A DNA stretch of 64,000 nt from Streptomyces roseolus. GTDB taxonomy: Bacteria; Actinomycetota; Actinomycetes; Streptomycetales; Streptomycetaceae. The stretch is taken from positions 186,001 to 250,000 of the forward strand of contig NZ_BMTV01000010.1 of assembly GCF_014649855.1 (NCBI RefSeq), given 5' to 3'. The translations under genes were made by a program, and so were the position numbers. Position 1 is the stretch's first letter. Every line of letters starts with the position of its first letter. Below are positions 16,873-24,375 of the stretch, in pieces. The notes under the pieces are model-generated. The model was not told where the DNA came from, made no database searches, and saw only the letters and a list, made by a program, of their open reading frames with translations.

Positions 16873-17180
16873 CAGTGGACCTGCGTCCCCAGCGTGCTGA
16901 AGAACGCGACCACGCCGTTCGCGGCGCCGAGCAGGAGGGCCGCGCCGGCGCTCACCAGGACGCCCTTCTTGCCGTTGGCTTCGGCCTGGTGGCCGCCGGA
17001 GTGGTGGCCCCAGGCCCACACTCCCGCGCTGACGGCGAGGGAGCCGACCACGGCGATGAGCCCGAAGAGGTTGATGGAGCCCATCACCTGCTTGAGGACG
17101 TTCAGGCCCGGCAGCCCGCCCTCGTTCGGCTTGATCCCGGGGTCGTAGGCGAGCTGTATGACCTGTTCGGCGAGATACAT
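16872..17180 (-). CDS. Small two-helix membrane protein, pilin-like position, 102 aa
   Basis: ATG at 17180 with GGAG seven bases upstream. Two hydrophobic segments (about residues 36-55 and 74-95) flank a His/Gly/Lys-rich loop. Size, topology and position directly before the VirB8-like gene match the small VirB2-like or DUF6112-type proteins of actinobacterial conjugation modules. It is probably co-translated with the next gene. The loop is His-rich (GHHSGGHQ), which is unusual but of unknown meaning. Confidence 0.75.
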   Translation of the reverse strand: MYLAEQVIQLAYDPGIKPNEGGLPGLNVLKQVMGSINLFGLIAVVGSLAVSAGVWAWGHHSGGHQAEANGKKGVLVSAGAALLLGAANGVVAFFSTLGTQVH

Positions 17181-17264
17181 GGGAACTCCAGTTCGAATGA
17201 AGGCACGCCGAAGCCCGTGAAGGTGGAGCGGCGGTGCGAGAAAGGGGGAGGGGGGAGATGCCGG

Positions 17265-18398
17265 TCAGACGACTCGGCGGACCGCGAGAATCCCGGACTT
17301 CCAGGCGGCGACGGTCGTGATGCGGACGACGTCGCCGGTGCGCGGAGCGTGCACGACCAGGCCCTGACCGATGGCCATGCCGACGTGCTCGGGTACGGCG
17401 GCCGTTCCCTCGGTGAAGATCAGGTCACCCGGCCGGAGGGCGTCGGCCGAGACCGGCTTGCCCTCCTTGACCTGCGTGTACGTCGTACGCGTCAGGGTGA
17501 CCCCGGCGGCCCTGTACGCCTGCTGCATCAAGGAGGAGCAGTCGCACCGGGCCATCGCCTTGTCGCCGTGGGAGTCGGTGCAGGTCCCGCCCCACTGGTA
17601 CGGCGTGCCGAGCTGTCCGAGCGCCCACCGGATCGCCGTCTGGACCTCCCGCGGAGCGGTCGCGGGGATGTTGTACTCCTTGGGGAGCGCGCCGGCCGGG
17701 ATGGTGCCGAAGTCGGTGTCGTCCCCGTCGGCGGCACAGCCACCCGTGGCGCCGGGCGCAGGACCGTCCGGAACCGGCGACGGTGACGCACCACCGCCAC
17801 CGGTTTTCGGCAGCAGGGGCTCGATGGCCTTCTGCAAGGCCGTGGCCAGTGGCTCCCATTTGGCGTACGCCTCGGGGAAGCCCGACTTCTGCACCGCTTG
17901 GGCGGCCTGCGTGACGGACAGGGACTCCCAGCCCGAGACCTGCCGGAGTCCCTCGTAGAACTTGGTCGAGGCGTGCACCGGGTCGAGGATCTCGTTCGCC
18001 GTGCCCCAGCCCATCGACGGCCGCTGCTGGAACAGTCCCAGCGAGTCGCGGTCGCCCCAGGTCAGGTTCCGCAGGCCGCTCTCCTGCAGGGCGGTGGCCA
18101 GGGCCACGACCTGCCCGCGGGCCGGGATGTTCATCGCGACGCCGGTGGCCTGGATCGTCTTGGCGAAGGGAATCTGCTCGGCCGGATTGTCCAGCCCCGG
18201 CACGGAGACCGACGCCTTGCCGCCACCATCCAGGATGGCCTTCACCTGGTCGGCGACCGCCGCGGTGGCCACGGACTGCGCGCCGTCGGTCGGGCAGGAG
18301 GCCGACGCGGTACCGGCGCCGAAGGCGAGGACCGGCACGACCAGCAGCATCGAGCCCGCTGCGAACAGGCTGACAACGCCCTTGGTGGTCTTGTTCAC
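17265..18398 (-). CDS. Secreted peptidoglycan hydrolase: lysozyme-like plus NlpC/P60, 377 aa
   Basis: GTG start at 18398. A Sec signal peptide ends near TASA-SC (residue 35). Residues 60-200 look lysozyme-like: ARGQVVALATALQESGLRN with a likely catalytic Glu, then SLGLFQQRPSMGWG. Residues 250-377 are an NlpC/P60 cysteine peptidase with the nucleophile in ARCDCSSLMQQAY and the His in VPEHVGMAIG. A Gly/Pro-rich linker joins them. Such double hydrolases open the cell wall for conjugation (the VirB1/TcpG role). It is the first gene of the leftward transfer block, so the block's promoter should lie in 18399-18981. Confidence 0.9.
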   Translation of the reverse strand: MNKTTKGVVSLFAAGSMLLVVPVLAFGAGTASASCPTDGAQSVATAAVADQVKAILDGGGKASVSVPGLDNPAEQIPFAKTIQATGVAMNIPARGQVVALATALQESGLRNLTWGDRDSLGLFQQRPSMGWGTANEILDPVHASTKFYEGLRQVSGWESLSVTQAAQAVQKSGFPEAYAKWEPLATALQKAIEPLLPKTGGGGASPSPVPDGPAPGATGGCAADGDDTDFGTIPAGALPKEYNIPATAPREVQTAIRWALGQLGTPYQWGGTCTDSHGDKAMARCDCSSLMQQAYRAAGVTLTRTTYTQVKEGKPVSADALRPGDLIFTEGTAAVPEHVGMAIGQGLVVHAPRTGDVVRITTVAAWKSGILAVRRVV

Positions 18399-18981
18399 TG
18401 CCTCCGCCGTTCACCGAGGCGGCGGGGCCGGCCGGGTGACGGCGTCGGGTCGGGGCGCGGGGGTATCAGGACATGCTGCATCGCAGCGGCTCCTCGGTGT
18501 TCGTAGGAGACGCGGTGCCGGCTTCTCGTGCAAAGCCGCCGGCACCGCGCCGATGTGCATCCGCCGCTCAGGCGGGCCCGGGGTCAGAGGAGTCAGCAGC
18601 TCCCGGACGCCGGTCTCAGGTCACGCGCGGCAGCCAGCCGCGCTCGTAATCTCAGGCGGTACACAAGGGCCTCCGGACGGCATCGGGAAACGCGTGGGCA
18701 ACGTGCCTTCCTGCTGGCCCGATTGGACGAGACAGCACGGATAAGCACAGGTCAGCGGGGTGGAGCGAGGCTCCTTCCCGGCGACACGGCGAGACAGTAG
18801 ACCGCGATTCCGGCCGCACCAAACGACCTCCGGCCCCGGCCCCGAGCCACCGCCGCCTCGTTAGGTCCGGCCGGAATCCACGGCTAACCTCCGGCACAAC
18901 CCCGCCAGAGACGAGCGCCGTTGCGCGCTTTCCGGCATGGGTTCCACGTCCCTCCGCCCCCCCGAAGAGAGGCCCTCCCCC
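18399..18981. other. Divergent intergenic region between wall hydrolase and DNA methylase
   Basis: No convincing gene. It must hold the promoter for the leftward transfer operon and for the rightward methylase. The only structure seen is an inverted repeat, GATTCCGGCC (18806-18815) and GGCCGGAATC (18869-18878), 53 bases apart, about 105 bp before the methylase ATG. It could be a regulatory site but is short enough to be chance in GC-rich DNA. Confidence 0.4.
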
Positions 18982-19728
18982 ATGAGCTACACGTTGCACC
19001 GAGGCGACGCCCTGACCGTCCTGAAGTCCCTCCCGGACGCGAGCGTCAACGCGGTGATCACCGACCCGCCGTACAACTCCGGAGGCCGTACGAGCTCGGA
19101 ACGCACCGGACGCACCGCGCGCGCCAAGTACGTCACCAGTAACTCGGCACACGACCTCGCCAACTTCCCCGGCGAGAACCGTGACCAGCGCTCGTACCGC
19201 TCCTGGCTGACCGAACTGCTCACCGAGGCGTACCGGGCCTCCACCGAGCACGCGGTCGCCATGGTCTTCACTGACTGGCGCCAGGAACCGACCACGACCG
19301 ACGCCCTGCAGATGGCCGGCTGGACCTGGAGCGGCACCATCCCGTGGATCAAGCCTGCCAGCCGGCCCCGCAAGGGCGGGCCGAAGCAGGACTCCGAGTT
19401 CATCGTCTGGGGCGTCAAGGGCTCCCTCGACAACACCCGCGACCTCTACCTCCCCGGGCACTACATCGCCTCCCAGCCCCGCAAGGACCGGGTCCACATC
19501 ACCCAGAAGCCCGTCGAGATCATGCAGCAGCTCGTCCAGGTCTGCCCCGAGGGCGGCACCGTCCTCGACCCGTTCACCGGCAGCGGCTCCACCGGCGTCG
19601 CCGCCCTCCGGGAAGGCCGGAACTTCGTCGGCGTCGAACTCTCCCCGCACTACGCCGACGTCGCCGAACAGCGCCTGCGTGCCGAACTGGAACAGGACGA
19701 CTTCACCCTCGCCGGACCGGAGAGCTGA
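18982..19728 (+). CDS. DNA methyltransferase, beta-class N4/N6, 248 aa
   Basis: The catalytic motif IV VITDPPYNSGG lies at residues 24-34 and the SAM-binding motif I DPFTGSGSTGVAAL near 210, so the order IV-to-I marks a beta-class amino methyltransferase. The core HITQKPVEIMQQLV precedes motif I, as in type II and orphan methylases. The ATG at 18982 gives the natural MSYTLHRGDAL N-terminus; an upstream ATG at 18937 adds 15 Pro-rich residues. It is small, with little room for a recognition domain. It is divergent from the transfer operon and convergent with a nuclease gene. It may protect the element or modify host DNA; no dedicated partner is certain. Confidence 0.93.
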   Translation: MSYTLHRGDALTVLKSLPDASVNAVITDPPYNSGGRTSSERTGRTARAKYVTSNSAHDLANFPGENRDQRSYRSWLTELLTEAYRASTEHAVAMVFTDWRQEPTTTDALQMAGWTWSGTIPWIKPASRPRKGGPKQDSEFIVWGVKGSLDNTRDLYLPGHYIASQPRKDRVHITQKPVEIMQQLVQVCPEGGTVLDPFTGSGSTGVAALREGRNFVGVELSPHYADVAEQRLRAELEQDDFTLAGPES

Positions 19729-19770
19729 TCATGAGAACGAGAAGCCGGGGCCGGCGGACCACAGACGCCG

Positions 19771-19813
19771 AAGGGCGGCTGGAACATCGAGAACCGATGT
19801 TCCAGCCGCCCTT
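19771..19813. terminator. Bidirectional terminator hairpin
   Basis: A perfect 19-bp stem: AAGGGCGGCTGGAACATCG (19771-19789) and its complement (19795-19813) around AGAAC. It sits between the convergent methylase and nuclease genes. Its A-rich and T-poor edges are typical of Streptomyces terminators. Confidence 0.85.
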
Positions 19814-19822
19814 CCGCTTGTC

Positions 19823-20755
19823 TCAGGCCGCCTCGAACGCCCGCCGGATCAACGGCGCAGCCTTCTCCAGGTCTGCCGCCGAGGCGACACGAACCTCCAG
19901 GTCCCCCGTCCCGAGATGCCCGATACCGCGCATGTCCCGGGTGAAGCCCTCCTCCAGCACGACCGTGTCCGGGTCGAGTCTGAGATAGACCAGGATCACC
20001 TCGTGCTTCGGACGGAACACGACCGAGGCCACGTTCACCAGCCGCCGGTAGGCGACGTAGTGCTTGAGGGGCACCACCTCGACCTCGCCCCACGCCGTCA
20101 GCGCCTCGTCCACCTCCGCGAACAGATCCTGAAGGCAATCCGGAACAAGACCGGCGCCCGCCGGCGCCGGAGCCGCCGGGGCCACCGCAGCGTCCTCGGC
20201 CCCCGCGTCCCGAGCGCGGCTCCGCCGGGGCGCCGCGCTCGGCACGCCGAGCGAGGAGTCCACCAACAGCAGGCTCAGCAGCCCGCCCTCGAAGACGCGG
20301 TAGCGCACCAGGTCGATCCGCTCGGGCACCCGCTGCACGGCCACCCGATCGTGGTGCGAGAAGCCGGCCGCGATACAGACCATCCGTGGACGCCGCCAGT
20401 CGACGGACTCGGCCGCCTCCGCGCCCAGCACCTTCCGGACGAGCGCCTCGAACTCGTGCTGCGCCGACTCCAGCCACGCCATGTACGAGACCGCCTGCGA
20501 CAGCACCCCGCTGTCGGAGCCCTTCTTGAACTCGATCACCACCGGACTGCCATTCTCATCCAGCCCGAGCGTGTCGATCCGCCCCCGATGCCACGGCCCG
20601 GTCGCGTACTCCGACGCCAGGAACCGGATCCCGAGCATCTGCTCCAGCCCGGCCTCGACCCGCCGCTGCAGCTCCACCTCCAGCGCCACCGTCGCCCCGG
20701 ACAACTCCACGTCCCGCCCGTCCGCGTCCTGCCGGAACAACATCAGCTCGGCCAC
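19823..20755 (-). CDS. PD-(D/E)XK-type nuclease with DUF5655-like C-terminus, 310 aa
   Basis: The N-terminal half carries a nuclease core: GRIDTLGLDENGSPVVIEFKK (roughly residues 57-78), with the Asp, Glu and Lys of a PD-(D/E)XK site in the order D-(13)-EFK. This resembles the DUF91/NucS-type segment. After a Pro/Ala/Arg-rich linker, the C-terminal 120 residues (LTAWGEVEVVPLKHYVAYRR) read as a DUF5655-like domain. GTG at 20755 has GGAGG eight bases upstream; a TTG at 20782 is also open. It is convergent with the methylase and divergent from a second nuclease gene. Likely a DNA-damage or defence nuclease. Confidence 0.8.
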   Translation of the reverse strand: MAELMLFRQDADGRDVELSGATVALEVELQRRVEAGLEQMLGIRFLASEYATGPWHRGRIDTLGLDENGSPVVIEFKKGSDSGVLSQAVSYMAWLESAQHEFEALVRKVLGAEAAESVDWRRPRMVCIAAGFSHHDRVAVQRVPERIDLVRYRVFEGGLLSLLLVDSSLGVPSAAPRRSRARDAGAEDAAVAPAAPAPAGAGLVPDCLQDLFAEVDEALTAWGEVEVVPLKHYVAYRRLVNVASVVFRPKHEVILVYLRLDPDTVVLEEGFTRDMRGIGHLGTGDLEVRVASAADLEKAAPLIRRAFEAA

Positions 20756-20934
20756 CGACGCCCCCTCCCGTGATCTCTGCAAAGACCAATCAACGGGTGG
20801 CTCCGGCTATTCCGCCGCTGGGTATCGGTAGGTGGGATGCTGGCCGAAGGCCAGGTGGTTAGCGTGTCGGGCGTCTGCCGAGTGGGCCATGAGATGATCA
20901 AGCGGGGCCTGCTTGGTGATGTAGGGGGTTGACC

Positions 20935-21993
20935 ATGGTCAAGGGCGCCGCGCTGCGGGGATATTTGTTGGAGGAAGCGCTGGCCTGGCTTCTGCGCTCT
21001 TCCGGCTATCGCCTGCTGGTGCATGAGAGCCAAGATCCCGAGGAACTGGTGACCGACGGGAACACACTTCGGGTGCGGGGCCGGGGCGCGCTGCATCAGG
21101 TGGACGCACTGGGGGAGTTCGCGTTCACGCCGGCATTCTCGATGCCGGTGCGGCTGTTCCTGGAGGCGAAGTTCTACCAGGAGCGCTGCGGACTGGAGAT
21201 CGTGCGTAACGCTCACGGCGTGCTGCACGACGTGAACGAGAACTTCATGGTGCACGCCGGCAGAAGGCCGCGGCAGCGGTATCAGTACGCGTACGCCCTG
21301 TTTTCGACGAGTGGGTTCACGGCGGACGCCCAGAAATACGCCTTGGCGCACCAGATCTCGCTGGTGGATCTGTCCGGTGCCTCGTTCGCGTGGCTGCTCG
21401 GGGCGATCGGAACCACTGCGTGGACGCTGGAGCAGGCACAGTTTCACCTTGGGGCGTCCGGGACATTCCCGGTGACGTGGGTGCGTACGGAACTGCGCAA
21501 GGAGCTGGGGACCTGGACTGCGTCTGCGGGACTGCTACCGACGGCAGCGCCGGCGTCTGGCAGGTTCAGGGATGAGGCTGCGGTGGCGATCGCTGGCTTC
21601 GCAGCCGCGCTCCAGCAGAACAGCGGTGCCGAGTTGCTGCTGGGTTTCCCGTCGGCGCCGTTCATCCTGCCGCTGGCTGCTAGTGATCATCTGGCGTTTA
21701 CGACGTACGCGGATGCCCAGCCCGACCATGCAGTGCGCATTCGACGACGCGGCAGTGGCGGTTCGGCGGAGTGGACGCTGTCGCCGCTGGGTGAGGAAGG
21801 CGCTTACGAGCTAGCCTTCAAACTGCCGAATCATGTGGAGGAGTGGATCAGTGACATCGATGGGAAGGAGCGGCGACGCACCATGGAGGTGAAGGAGCAG
21901 TTCCTCTCCGCGATCACGATCTACCGGATGAATAGCGGTGGCGTGCGGGCCTATCAGCTGCGGTACGAGGCGAGTTCCCTCTCGCATTTCTGA
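20935..21993 (+). CDS. Restriction-endonuclease-like (Mrr-type fold) protein, 352 aa
   Basis: The first 150 residues look like a type IV or Mrr-type nuclease: ALRGYLLEEALAWLLRSSGY, then GRGALHQVDALGEFAF and LFLEAKFY, which supplies D, E and K of a PD-(D/E)XK site. The remainder (about 200 aa) has no known motif and may recognise the target. ATG at 20935; a GGGGG tract lies just upstream and a TTG at 20929 is in frame. Third-position GC is lower than in the neighbours, consistent with transfer. It faces the UvrD gene across a strong terminator. A self-contained defence nuclease is my best guess. Confidence 0.75.
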   Translation: MVKGAALRGYLLEEALAWLLRSSGYRLLVHESQDPEELVTDGNTLRVRGRGALHQVDALGEFAFTPAFSMPVRLFLEAKFYQERCGLEIVRNAHGVLHDVNENFMVHAGRRPRQRYQYAYALFSTSGFTADAQKYALAHQISLVDLSGASFAWLLGAIGTTAWTLEQAQFHLGASGTFPVTWVRTELRKELGTWTASAGLLPTAAPASGRFRDEAAVAIAGFAAALQQNSGAELLLGFPSAPFILPLAASDHLAFTTYADAQPDHAVRIRRRGSGGSAEWTLSPLGEEGAYELAFKLPNHVEEWISDIDGKERRRTMEVKEQFLSAITIYRMNSGGVRAYQLRYEASSLSHF

Positions 21994-22009
21994 TCCCACC
22001 GAGCATAAG

Positions 22010-22046
22010 GATGTCGGCCTCCCCGAGGACAGAGGAGGCCGACATC
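22010..22046. terminator. Bidirectional terminator hairpin
   Basis: GATGTCGGCCTCC (22010-22022) pairs perfectly with GGAGGCCGACATC (22034-22046) around an 11-base loop. It separates the rightward nuclease gene (stop 21993) from the end of the leftward helicase operon (stop 22051). Confidence 0.87.
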
Positions 22047-22050
22047 TGTG

Positions 22051-24375
22051 TCAGACCGGCAAGTAGGGGCTGGGCTTACCGTGCCAGCTGATGTTCAGGG
22101 CGTCCCGGGCCCGCGTAGTCGCCACGAACAGCAGGGAACGGGCTTTGCGCTGCTCGCGCTCGTACCGGGGCGGATCCTCCGTGCGGTAGCGGTCGATGAC
22201 GTGTGTGCGGGGGATGATGCCGTCACTGGCGCCCACGATGGCGAGGCGTTGGTACTCGAGGCCCTTGAATCGGTGCATGGTGCCGACGTGGACCTCGCCG
22301 TCGCCCTTGGGACCTTCCTTGGTGAGTTCGGCGCAGGTGATGCCGGCCTTGGTGACGAGGTAGTACATGGTCTGGCTGACCATGTCTCGGTCGGCGACGC
22401 AGACAGCGATGTGGCCGCTCGGGTCTCTGGGCGAGCCGTTCTCGTCGGTGGAGAGCTCGCTGCGCCACGCGGCCAGGGTGGTGGCGAGGCCGGCGAGCTC
22501 GTCGTCCCATGTGTCGTACGGCGTGAAAGCCGGGGCGGGGCCGTGGAGGACGGAACGGTATCCGGCGAGGTTGTCGGTGCCGTCGTCCAGGTCGTCGTAG
22601 CTCACCTTCTGCCCGCGCTTTACGGGGTCGACCACACGCAGGGCCTCAGTGAGGATCTCCTTGGTGGTGCGGTAGCTGAGGGTCAGGCGCGAGGAACGCC
22701 CGCGGATGTTGATACCGAGGGCGCCGAGGGCCACCTGGTGGTCGTAGATGCGCTGGTGGGTGTCGCCGGCGATGAACATGTCGTTGGGCAGGTCGGGGTC
22801 GGCCATGGCCCGGAGCATCTTCCAGTGCGCGGGGCTGAGGTCCTGGGCCTCGTCGACGACGATGTGCTGGTAGCGGTGGTTGAGGTAGCGCATGCCGGAG
22901 CTGTTGTCGCGGTGGATGAGGTCCTTGCCGCCGACCTCCTCCTTGTACTCGCGCCGGGCCCTGATCTTCGCGGCGCGCTCCATCTCGAAGCGGGCAGCGC
23001 GTTCCGATGCCTGGCCCCAGGTCTCCACGCCGAGCTTGTCGAGGCGGGCGGTGAACTGCTCGACGAGCTTCCAGATGTGGTTGCGCTCGGGCCGGGTCAG
23101 AGAGCGGCCCCGCCCGGCACGGCGGGCCTGGAAGTAGGCGGAGCGGGTGGGGACGGACTGACCGAGGATGACCTGCTCCCACTCCTCCAAGAGGAATTCG
23201 GGCTCCCAGCGGCGGTCGTCGAGTTCGGCGAGGAGCTGGCGCATCTCGTTCAGCGCCACGTGGTCGTAGACACGCTGTCGGCCTCGGCCGGGTGCGGTGT
23301 TCTCGCCCAGAACGCGCGCGGCGAGCTGGTCGATGTGAGCGATCTCGACCCGGGCGAGGAGTTCGGGCTCGATGAGCGACGCCAGACGCAGGCGCAGGTC
23401 CGTGGTCAGGTTCTTGGTGAACGTGGTCAGCAGGATCGCCTTGTTGCTGCCGGGAGGAAGCTGCTCGGCCAGGTGTTTGACCCGGTGCAGGGCGACGATC
23501 GTCTTTCCGGTGCCGGGCCCGCCGGAGACGCGAGCAGGGCCCTTGTAGTGGCGATGGACGATGCGCTCCTGCGTGGGGTGGAGGAACACCTTCCAGGCCC
23601 GGAAGTCTCCCTCGTCGATGGCCGCCTGCACGGCATCGTCGACGGCGGTGACCTTGGTACGGCTCAGGGCCGCGGCGAAGTCACCGAGATCGGGCTCGTG
23701 GCCGAGCTCGACGGGCTGGGTGATCTCCTTGCGGACCTCGTTGATGGACATACCGGCGGCGAGGCCGTAGAGGACGTCCTTCGACAGCAGCGGGGCGCCC
23801 TCGACGAGCTGGTCCAGCTCGGCGCTGTCGGTGACAGCGAGGGCCAGCTCGATCAGCTGGTCCGCGACACCCAGCTCACGCAGCTGATCGGCGCCGTACG
23901 CGGCGAGCAAGGGAGAAGCCTCGGTCTCCGCAGTGGGCAGAGGCTGCGGCGTCGGCTCGGGCTTGGCCGGCACCGAGGCCCGGTCCGGTTCGGCCGGGGT
24001 CAGAGTGATGCCGGCGCGGCGCAGGGCGCTGTCGCCGACGACCGCGAGGTCGACGAACTCGATCTCGCCGGTGACGCGGTTGACCGCGACCTGGAGCTCT
24101 TCGTAGACATCCTTGCGGTGGCGGACGGCGATGACCAGCCAGCTCTCGGTGCCGTCCGTGTCGACCCCGGTCGGGGTGAGCAGGGCGCGGTAGGAGTCGT
24201 TGACCCGCGCGGACCAGATACGCGAGTCGCCCTTGAGCTTCTTCAGCTTCAGGCCCGGCTGGTTCGGGTTGTTCCGGAAGACGTGGCAGAAATCGTAGAA
24301 CTGGGCCTTGACCGAGCGGTCGAGCTTGTACAGCTCCTGTTCGGCCTTGCGGTACAGGCTGAGCCGGGCGGTCAT
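22051..24375 (-). CDS. RelE/ParE-like domain fused to UvrD-type helicase, 774 aa
   Basis: Residues 1-95 look like a RelE/ParE toxin fold: RKAEQELYKLDRSVKAQFYD, KLKKLKGDSRIWSARVNDSY and the closing VIAVRHRKDVYEEL. After a Pro/Glu-rich linker comes a superfamily 1 helicase: Walker A GGPGTGKTIVALHR (285-292), HIVVDEAQDLSP (motif II), LSYRTTKEIL (motif IV region) and GTMHRFKGLEYQRLAIVG with VATTRARD at the C-terminus. No nuclease domain is visible. The ATG at 24375 overlaps the stop of the DUF1998 helicase (ATGA), so it is the last gene of the coupled operon. It probably unwinds or remodels nucleic acid; the RelE-like part may bind RNA or ribosomes or be a repurposed dimer domain. Confidence 0.88.
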   Translation of the reverse strand: MTARLSLYRKAEQELYKLDRSVKAQFYDFCHVFRNNPNQPGLKLKKLKGDSRIWSARVNDSYRALLTPTGVDTDGTESWLVIAVRHRKDVYEELQVAVNRVTGEIEFVDLAVVGDSALRRAGITLTPAEPDRASVPAKPEPTPQPLPTAETEASPLLAAYGADQLRELGVADQLIELALAVTDSAELDQLVEGAPLLSKDVLYGLAAGMSINEVRKEITQPVELGHEPDLGDFAAALSRTKVTAVDDAVQAAIDEGDFRAWKVFLHPTQERIVHRHYKGPARVSGGPGTGKTIVALHRVKHLAEQLPPGSNKAILLTTFTKNLTTDLRLRLASLIEPELLARVEIAHIDQLAARVLGENTAPGRGRQRVYDHVALNEMRQLLAELDDRRWEPEFLLEEWEQVILGQSVPTRSAYFQARRAGRGRSLTRPERNHIWKLVEQFTARLDKLGVETWGQASERAARFEMERAAKIRARREYKEEVGGKDLIHRDNSSGMRYLNHRYQHIVVDEAQDLSPAHWKMLRAMADPDLPNDMFIAGDTHQRIYDHQVALGALGINIRGRSSRLTLSYRTTKEILTEALRVVDPVKRGQKVSYDDLDDGTDNLAGYRSVLHGPAPAFTPYDTWDDELAGLATTLAAWRSELSTDENGSPRDPSGHIAVCVADRDMVSQTMYYLVTKAGITCAELTKEGPKGDGEVHVGTMHRFKGLEYQRLAIVGASDGIIPRTHVIDRYRTEDPPRYEREQRKARSLLFVATTRARDALNISWHGKPSPYLPV

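Noticed and set aside
19823..21993. Treating the two nucleases and the small methylase as one restriction-modification operon with the giant genes
   Set aside because: They are on mixed strands and separated by two strong terminators, so joint function is not supported by layout.
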